This document shows, piece after piece, positions 3,601 through 6,455 of a stretch of DNA of 6,455 bases (the first letter of the stretch is position 1; every line of letters starts with the position of its first letter). Source of the DNA: an uncultured Draconibacterium sp. GTDB taxonomy: Bacteria; Bacteroidota; Bacteroidia; Bacteroidales; Prolixibacteraceae. A program made the translations under genes and the position numbers. The stretch covers positions 1 to 6,455 of the forward strand of contig CANLMQ010000068.1 of NCBI GenBank assembly GCA_947492175.1, read 5' to 3'. Below the pieces are notes generated by a model. It made no database searches. It was not told where the DNA came from and was given only the letters and a program-made list of their open reading frames with translations.

Positions 3601-6455
3601 AATACAGGAGTTGCCAATGCCGATTCTTTTGTTTTTCGCTACGAATCGCAGCAAGGTGTATTGGCTGAAGTCTTTATCGATCAGCTTGAACCGGGAGAAA
3701 AGAATGATTATCCGTTCACTACGATACTTGAAGGCACAAACACTTGCGTATACACCGATCGTTTTTGGTTTAGATCCCAGGCCGATCGTTACAATCAAGT
3801 ATCTGAAATAAGCGAGGGCAATAATACCGATACTAAATATATTAAACAGTACAGCGACAAGGTGGAACTGGAACCTTATTATTACGGATCAGGTTATTTC
3901 AACCTGGAAGATCCCTATTCGTTTACCTATGGAATAAAAAATAAGGGAGGTATTCCTTTGGAAGATACAATCGAATATGTTGTTTTGCTCGACAGTCAGC
4001 TGTATGTAACTCAAACCATTGCCTCGCTTGGAGTATGTGCAAGCGATTACCAGAGCTCAATGATTCAGTTTACCGATACAATCAATAAAGAACTTATTGT
4101 AAATGTTGATGTCCCGCTTAATCCGGGACTGGTTTTGGAAAACGATGAAACCAATAATTCAACACGAAAGATCATAAAATATAAACCCAAAAAGCCGGAT
4201 CTTACTACTTCTAAATTTTTGGTTTGGGTGGAACCTGCTTACCCAGCACTGAATGAAGATTTTACTTTGTTCGCATCTTTTTCAAATTCGCAGGATAAGG
4301 CTATTACTTCGGCATTTACCAACCAGATTTCTGTGACAGAAAGCGGCGTACTTAGAACTCAAGCTACCGATTATCTGTCGGGTTTTGGTGCCAAAACAAA
4401 TGATACCATCGAATATACTACTCAAATTGCCTCGTACGGCGATCATTCATCAGAAATTTTTCTGGATAGTAACGAGGAAATCAATGAAGGGAATGAGTTT
4501 AATAACCAGGTAGAAATGCCATTGTGTGCCGATTTAAAACCGCGGGCTTTGAGTTTGATTTATAACTCTTATCCACAGGTTTTTACGAATCAAACTCTCG
4601 TCGCCCGAGTTGAAAATCCCGCATTGTTTACACCTACCGATGTGTCAATTGCGTTTTACCTCGATGACTCGTTAATAGCGACGACCTCATTAAATGAGGC
4701 ACCGACTACTTTTTACCCTAATTATCTGACGGCTACCGCTCCTTACGTTTTTACCGAACCAGGTACATACACGCTCAAGGTGGTACTGGATTATCTGAAT
4801 GAATATGAAGAGTGCGATGAAACAAACAATGAATACAGCCATCAGATAACCGTGCGTACTCCCGGGCCAGACTTACGGGTATTGCCGGTTTACATTTCAC
4901 CTACAAAGTTGAATCCAGATCTGGATGAACCTATCGATCTTTTTGTTTCGTTTGATAACATTGGATCAGTACCCGCAGGACCTTTCAAAGTTAGGCTGAA
5001 CATTGACGGAGTGCAGATCGGTCAGGATGTGCCGGTTTCGGGTGTTGCTGCCGGAGAAGACGGAACAGTCGCAATCACAGAATCCTATAGTAGTGGCATT
5101 GGTGGTTTAAAAACGCTCGAAGCGATCATTGATGTGGATGATGAGCAGGGAGATCCCGATCGTTCAAACAATGTGGCTGAACGTACAATTTTTGTGGGAG
5201 ATGCCCCTAACTTGTATTTTGTTTCATTCGATTTAAGTGACGACTGCCCGGACAATGGATCACCGCTGACAATTGATGCTGTGATTGGAAACGAAGGAGA
5301 CATTTCCGCTTCAGGTAATCTTACCTTTTATCATAAAATTGGAGATTCATTACAGGTAATTTCAAGCGAACCAATTACAGTGGAAGCCAAAGGGCAATTG
5401 GCAGTAAGCGTCGAAACCAATGTAATCAGCAATACTTTTGATTTGTTTGCCGAAATCACCGATACTTATCCTTTTGAATACAATACTTTTGATAATACCA
5501 TCACCCGTTCATATTGTACGGTTTCAACCGATGTACTCCTTACTACAGCTGTGTTTGGCTCCGGAATAATTACACGAACTCCAAATGAAAACACCTTTGC
5601 TTTGGGTAGTAATGTTTCCTTAACTGCTGTTCCTGCTAACGGTTGGCGCTTCGATCATTGGAGTGATGCTGCCACTGGAAGTGATAATCCACTCGTCCTG
5701 ACAATGGACACTGCTAAAAATGTAGTAGCTCATTTTGTAGAAGAATTCAGAGTAGATTTGAATATTAGCAATGAATCTTGTGTGGATGCTCAGGACGGTC
5801 AAATGGAAGTAAACATTTTTGCAGGTTCCCCACCATATACTATTGAATGGTATAAAGATAGTGTGCTTTTAGCTGGAGAAACAGACACTCTTCTTGAGAA
5901 CCTATCTGTTGGAACTTATGATGTTGTTGTTATCGATTCGCAGAATGACACGGTGAGTGAGCAAGGTCAAATTAGTGTTGGCGATCTTGAGAAACCGCAC
6001 ATTGTTACACACAATAATATTATCGTATATCTTGATGCTAACGGTAACGGAACATTAACGGAGCTTGACGTTGATAACGGAAGTTACGACAACTGTGCCA
6101 TTGATTCGATGCATCTGTCTCAAACAGTATTCTCATGTGCCGATACCGGACTCGTAAACCTCTTATTCGAAATATTCGATACTAATGGAAACCAGCAGGA
6201 AGCAACTGTTCCGATAACTGTACTCGATACGGTTAAACCTGTTTTCGCAAACGTTCCTGATGACATTTTCATGGATAACGATATTGATTTATGTAGTAAT
6301 AAAGTTGAATGGAACTTGCCTATAGCAACGGATAATTGCGAGATGGATACCCTGTGGAGTAATTATCTATCCGGCGACACTTTCGATGTTGGAACTACAA
6401 CAGTGATCTATACGGCAGAAGACATCCACGGAAACATTTCTGTTGACTCGTTCAT
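1..6455 (+). CDS. Giant multidomain secreted/cell-surface protein (beta-helix, CARDB, Ig-like, InlB-B, SprB, HYR), partial at both ends
   Basis: Frame 1 is open from base 1 to base 6453 (2,151 codons) with no stop, followed by two bases of the next codon; start and stop both lie outside. The TTG at base 1 is not taken as a start because the protein is already inside a beta-helix that aligns with the later copy. Order of domains: beta-helix unit A (partial, 1-228), beta-helix unit B (238-652), CARDB 1, Ig/PKD-like, unnamed beta module, CARDB 2, Ig-like, CARDB 3-8, InlB-B-like, SprB-like, HYR-like, HYR (cut). Residues are rich in N, T, S, D, V and Y and poor in Cys and Lys, as in exported beta-rich proteins. 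No transmembrane segment or catalytic motif is seen. Such architectures in Bacteroidota are usually adhesins or large T9SS cargo; adhesion or glycan binding is inference. The reading frame and secreted beta-rich nature are very secure; the specific function is unknown. Confidence 0.96.
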   Translation, partial: MSLEYLNGAIVSGNTIRIKEGSQYNSSAVYANEVDGAWRFTGNRLSGAKDYGLYMRYCNSSSGDPGLIANNFIQSQENNYTVYFQRNSYQQFYHNNINAIESVTSMYYDGYNTSGNLFKNNIFKANTSYTVYVGNSSGIQEMDYNDLYTSGSNIAYWSGARADLTAWQTASGMDINSLNVDPQYQTDTVLIPQSPSLVEAGTDLTSVVSTDIDGNPRTVPVSIGAVEFGLASEPLAGDYTIDPLGSGDRNFTTFAAASEAMRLSGISASVRFIVRDTLFNEQVNFGSVSGASDTSRITFESLDGNVDSTIIRHGGVYTLSLDNAEHYIFRNMTFETSGTAQVIKVQNRAGDLLFEGNRIIAPNGSGTSTANALLYIDPTFADGIRILSNVFEGGNYGLRFLGVSNSNKASGTVVSGNTFTNVYYRSLELQFHSAPEIYGNIIQTGSTADQISIHILNTDNGLLLSENKVSSKDGNALRLTNVSGTVGTPVLVYNNYLQSEGQNRAIYISSADNMLFYHNSVWNQSSGAALEYVSYGSGNHLMNNIFQSGSGYSLYIHNGGAFDESDYNNLFTGGTNIGRWESSISPNLNDWQTASSLDNNSLTVDANFISTTDLAPQNEALASNGTDLTSVVATDIEGNLRTVPVSIGALEFAALTGLDLAVEQIINPGDACLLSDLEIVSVRIRNVGSTFAENITLSYQINALAPVEESLPAGTVVAPGEAYDFNFTQTADFSSKGDYEMLVSVLGTDEDATNNQLSDTITHYPDPVVSITPDSTICAGQNLTLIAEGGETYLWNTGSPYPTEFVNPTVQTTYSVTITDSNSCSVVLETTIDVLERPVLEFVGDGGYEAGFVAPTVGSDATEFVFRVKYTDQNGLLPAAGYPVIYLQSFFEDLEFTMVEEDAADTDVTDGKIYAFSISGLANDVDWYTSIAASNGNCSALPLGDFSPLVTSDFLDVAIFADDILFSNDEPAEDELFTITGRIRNTSDYVAENFEVQVYDDSMLIHTDTIVSVAPQSISTFNFDYAFTEFGYHEIKVVIDSQDSLLEKNELNNFAIRFYALPEGLSVTASMSKSTYYVGESVYANGQAYFTGLDAAITPPVKYAAVNWSVSNGIIKTTSTNHAGYFSAYLGTISEPGVYTVTGEVDEGRFVEPFGPLTFQVVVDPNNIPRPDLVTALNIDIPERGHYLLGETVTGIASIENTGVANADSFVFRYESQQGVLAEVFIDQLEPGEKNDYPFTTILEGTNTCVYTDRFWFRSQADRYNQVSEISEGNNTDTKYIKQYSDKVELEPYYYGSGYFNLEDPYSFTYGIKNKGGIPLEDTIEYVVLLDSQLYVTQTIASLGVCASDYQSSMIQFTDTINKELIVNVDVPLNPGLVLENDETNNSTRKIIKYKPKKPDLTTSKFLVWVEPAYPALNEDFTLFASFSNSQDKAITSAFTNQISVTESGVLRTQATDYLSGFGAKTNDTIEYTTQIASYGDHSSEIFLDSNEEINEGNEFNNQVEMPLCADLKPRALSLIYNSYPQVFTNQTLVARVENPALFTPTDVSIAFYLDDSLIATTSLNEAPTTFYPNYLTATAPYVFTEPGTYTLKVVLDYLNEYEECDETNNEYSHQITVRTPGPDLRVLPVYISPTKLNPDLDEPIDLFVSFDNIGSVPAGPFKVRLNIDGVQIGQDVPVSGVAAGEDGTVAITESYSSGIGGLKTLEAIIDVDDEQGDPDRSNNVAERTIFVGDAPNLYFVSFDLSDDCPDNGSPLTIDAVIGNEGDISASGNLTFYHKIGDSLQVISSEPITVEAKGQLAVSVETNVISNTFDLFAEITDTYPFEYNTFDNTITRSYCTVSTDVLLTTAVFGSGIITRTPNENTFALGSNVSLTAVPANGWRFDHWSDAATGSDNPLVLTMDTAKNVVAHFVEEFRVDLNISNESCVDAQDGQMEVNIFAGSPPYTIEWYKDSVLLAGETDTLLENLSVGTYDVVVIDSQNDTVSEQGQISVGDLEKPHIVTHNNIIVYLDANGNGTLTELDVDNGSYDNCAIDSMHLSQTVFSCADTGLVNLLFEIFDTNGNQQEATVPITVLDTVKPVFANVPDDIFMDNDIDLCSNKVEWNLPIATDNCEMDTLWSNYLSGDTFDVGTTTVIYTAEDIHGNISVDSF
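712..1956 (+). repeat. Beta-helix unit B, complete second copy of the tandem duplication
   Basis: Residues 238-652 form a full unit. It opens with DYTIDPLGSGDRNFTTFAAA (238-257) and a segment ending VRFIVRDTLFNEQVNF, a usual entry to the helix in Bacteroidota proteins in which a 'time/space grid' motif precedes the rungs. Rungs follow (YIFRNMTFE, LLFEGNRII, ILSNVFEGG, VVSGNTFT, LLLSENKVS, LVYNNYLQS, LFYHNSVWN, LMNNIFQSG). The cap is DYNNLF (566-571), DWQTAS (about 590-595) and GTDLTSVVATDIEGNLRTVP (625-644) plus VSIGALEF. Landmarks sit about 424 residues (1,272 bases) after those of unit A. Glycan binding is plausible from the fold but not shown. Confidence 0.85.
1969..2280 (+). other. CARDB-like domain 1
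   Basis: Residues 657-760 start with GLDLAVEQI, continue through VSVRIRNVGSTFAENITLSY and APGEAYDFNF, and end with DEDATNNQLSD. The pattern DLxV...I, xNxGxxxAxN, then a closing acidic-NN motif is the CARDB (cell adhesion related domain found in bacteria) signature, a seven-stranded Ig-like beta-sandwich of about 100-110 residues. It directly follows the cap of the second beta-helix, marking the switch from the helical head to the stalk. Binding partner unknown. Confidence 0.8.
2293..2508 (+). other. Ig/PKD-like module of the C-A-G type
   Basis: Residues 765-836 contain STICAGQNLTLIAEGGETYL (775-794), then WNTG, then VNPTVQTTYSVTITDSNSCS. This matches the common Bacteroidota module of form ICxGxxxTLxAxGGxxYxWxTGxxxxxxxVxPxxTTxYxVTVTDxxxC found in T9SS cargo and gliding-related proteins. 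Cys778 and Cys824 are the two usual cysteines and could form a disulfide. It serves as a structural spacer or adhesion unit. Confidence 0.8.
2512..2847 (+). other. Unnamed beta-rich extracellular module
   Basis: Residues 838-949 contain VGSDATEFVFRVKYTDQNGL (857-876), then PVIYL, then FTMVEEDAADTDVTDGKIYA (696 codons into the stalk region, residues 896-915) and FSISGLANDVDWYTSIAASNG. The layout 'G...T.F.F.V.YTD.nG..P....v.........M...d..d.d.tDG..Y.....L......Y...A.nG' recurs in secreted proteins of bacteria and archaea, but I cannot name a family with certainty. It is inserted between the C-A-G Ig module and CARDB 2, and is probably another beta-sandwich. Confidence 0.5.
2860..3180 (+). other. 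CARDB-like domain 2
   Basis: Residues 954-1060 start with FLDVAIFADDILFSNDEP, pass through ITGRIRNTSDYVAENFEVQV and end with VVIDSQDSLLEKNELNNFAI. The central xNxxxxxAxxFxVxxY(D) and terminal D...LxExNExNN are classical CARDB landmarks. The short acidic turn at the end (EKNELNN, 1047-1053) is the kind of loop that may bind calcium, but this is inference only. Confidence 0.8.
3181..3495 (+). other. Bacterial Ig-like module between CARDB 2 and 3
   Basis: Residues 1061-1165 contain LSVTASMSKSTYYVGESVYA (1064-1083), then an AVNWSVSNG strand, GYFSAYLGTISEPGVYTVTG and a closing FQVVVDP. A leading 'Y.vGe.v.a.G.a.f' strand, a middle G-F-x-A-x-L strand and a P-G-x-Y-x-V strand match Ig-like domains of the macroglobulin/Big type. 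It lies within the CARDB series, so a stalk role is likely. Exact family uncertain. Confidence 0.55.
3511..3852 (+). other. CARDB-like domain 3
   Basis: Residues 1171-1284 start PDLVTALNIDIPERGHYLLG, include VTGIASIENTGVANADSFVF (1193-1212) and LEPGEKNDYPF, and end VSEISEGNNTDTKY. The ENTG-A-A core, the PGE turn and the terminal EGNN motif fit CARDB. First of six CARDB units that follow one another directly. Confidence 0.78.
3853..4194 (+). other. CARDB-like domain 4 (divergent)
   Basis: Residues 1285-1398 run from KVELEPYYYGSGYFNLEDP through FTYGIKNKGGIPLEDTIEYV (1308-1327) to LENDETNNSTRKI. The strand with KNKGG and the closing NDETNN (1381-1386) are the recognisable CARDB features; the leading strand is atypical, with an aromatic cluster YYYGSGYF. 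Its terminal motif lies 111 residues after that of CARDB 3. Confidence 0.68.
4195..4530 (+). other. CARDB-like domain 5 (divergent)
   Basis: Residues 1399-1510 start PDLTTSKFLVWVEPAYPALN, with FTLFASFSNSQDKAITSAFT in the position of the N-x-G strand and a terminal EINEGNEFNN (1493-1502). The usual NxG is replaced by SNSQDKA, so this copy is identified mainly by its PDL start, length, position and end motif. Confidence 0.65.
4531..4860 (+). other. CARDB-like domain 6
   Basis: Residues 1511-1620 start ADLKPRALSLIYNSYPQVFT, continue LVARVENPALFTPTDVSIAF with YLDDSLIATT, then EPGTYTLKVVLDYLNEYEEC and DETNN (1606-1610). The F-Y-x-D-D-x-x-I strand and D-x-x-N-E-Y-x-E-x-D-E-T-N-N ending are among the clearest CARDB signatures here. 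Cys1509 just before the domain and Cys1605 in the end loop may pair. Confidence 0.8.
4867..5208 (+). other. CARDB-like domain 7
   Basis: Residues 1623-1736 start PDLRVLPVYISPTKLNPDLD, include IDLFVSFDNIGSVPAGPFKV and RLNIDGVQIGQD, and end VDDEQGDPDRSNNVAERTIF. This is a near-canonical CARDB: DLxV start, xNxGxxxAxxFxVxLxxDG core, VDxxxxxxxxxNN end. It has no cysteine. Confidence 0.85.
5209..5523 (+). other. CARDB-like domain 8 (divergent)
   Basis: Residues 1737-1841 start NLYFVSFDLSDDCPDNGSPL, have LTIDAVIGNEGDISASGNLT (1756-1775) and YHKIGDS, and end TDTYPFEYNTFDNTITRSYC. GNEG-x-x-x-A and the YNTFDN ending fit CARDB with a weakened terminal motif. Cys1749 near its start and Cys1839 at its end could bridge the two ends. 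It is the last CARDB before the domain style changes. Confidence 0.68.
5527..5745 (+). other. Divergent InlB B-repeat-like domain
   Basis: Residues 1843-1915 contain LLTTAVFGSGIITRTPNENT (1846-1865), FALGSNVSLTAVPANGWRFD (1866-1885), HWSDAATG and a final AKNVVAHFVEE. Small G-S-G turn, 'G..v.LTA.P..GW.F.HWS' and 'M...k.v.A.F' together are diagnostic of the divergent InlB B-repeat / Flg_new_2 type module of about 70 residues, which has a beta-grasp-like fold and occurs in many surface proteins. A single copy is present. Confidence 0.88.
5746..6000 (+). other. SprB-type repeat
   Basis: Residues 1916-2000 contain ISNESCVDAQDGQMEVNIFA (1922-1941), then GSPPYTIEWYKDS and LENLSVGTYDVVVIDSQND. The pattern C-x-x-x-x-D-G-x-x-x-V...G-x-P-P-Y-x-x-x-W...L-x-x-L-x-x-G-x-Y-x-V-x-V-x-D is the SprB repeat, named for the giant mobile surface adhesin of Flavobacterium johnsoniae. 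The presence of one repeat does not show that this protein works in gliding; the module is widespread in Bacteroidota cargo proteins. Confidence 0.85.
5995..6231 (+). other. HYR-like module
   Basis: Residues 1999-2077 read KPHIVTHNNIIVYLDANGNG (1999-2018) followed by TLTELDVDNGSYDNCAIDSM (2019-2038) and a closing TNGNQQEATVPITVLDT. In flavobacterial and related surface proteins the form 'TPxxxxxNxxVYLDxNGxxxxTxxDVDNGSxDNCGIxSxxL...F.C...G...v...v.D..GN...a...V.V.D' is very common. Cys2032 and Cys2046 are the usual pair. Confidence 0.85.
6232..6455 (+). other. HYR domain, cut by the window end
   Basis: Residues 2078-2151 begin VKPVFANVPDDIFMDNDIDL and continue CSNKVEWNLPIATDNCEMD, then GDTFDVGTTTVIYTAEDIHG. 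'P.f...P.di....d...C...V.w..P.a.DNC....' and 'f.vGtT.V.YtA.D..GN' are the HYR (hyalin repeat) hallmarks, an Ig-like adhesion fold. Cys2098 and Cys2113 are in the conserved positions. It probably ends a few residues beyond the window. Confidence 0.9.

Noticed and set aside
3587..3811. 74-codon open frame on the plus strand, frame 2
   Set aside because: Overlaps CARDB 3 in another frame. The frame 1 reading keeps the ENTG, PGE and EGNN landmarks, so this is a chance overlap and not a frameshifted continuation.
5746..6000. Naming the gene sprB because of the SprB-type repeat
   Set aside because: A single repeat is not evidence for orthology. SprB itself has a different, much more repetitive architecture, and this module is shared by many unrelated surface proteins.

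Overview
The window is one uninterrupted coding sequence. Frame 1 of the + strand reads 2,151 codons from the first base to the last with no stop. It has no plausible start in the window and no stop, so this is an internal slice of a giant multidomain surface or secreted protein. There are no intergenic stretches, RNA genes, mobile elements, CRISPR arrays, promoters or terminators that I can support.

The organism is most likely a member of the Bacteroidota. The domain mix is typical of giant secreted or cell-surface proteins of that phylum: right-handed beta-helix with a choice-of-anchor-Q-like tail, CARDB arrays, a C-A-G type Ig/PKD-like domain, a divergent InlB B-repeat, a SprB-type repeat and HYR modules. 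Base composition is moderate and slightly AT-rich by eye. Genus cannot be decided from this window. Export by the type IX secretion system is expected from family knowledge, but the N-terminal signal peptide and C-terminal sorting domain would lie outside the window.

Layout, N to C (residues counted from window base 1): residues 1-228 are the C-terminal half of a parallel beta-helix unit. Residues 238-652 are a second, complete homologous unit, offset by about 424 residues. Residues 657-1841 are a long stalk of about eight CARDB-like beta-sandwiches, interrupted by an Ig/PKD-like module (765-836), an unnamed beta-rich module (838-949) and a bacterial Ig-like module (1061-1165). Residues 1843-1915 are an InlB-B-like repeat, 1916-2000 a SprB-like repeat, 1999-2077 an HYR-like module, and 2078-2151 an HYR module cut by the window end.

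Inferred working model: the tandem beta-helices are the N-terminal, outward-facing binding or carbohydrate-interacting part. The CARDB/Ig array is an extended spacer, and the SprB/HYR region leads toward the C-terminal anchor. No catalytic site could be identified. The most notable points are the very large uninterrupted ORF, the diverged tandem duplication of the beta-helix, and the regular spacing (about 108-116 residues) of five consecutive CARDB modules built from strongly diverged sequences.
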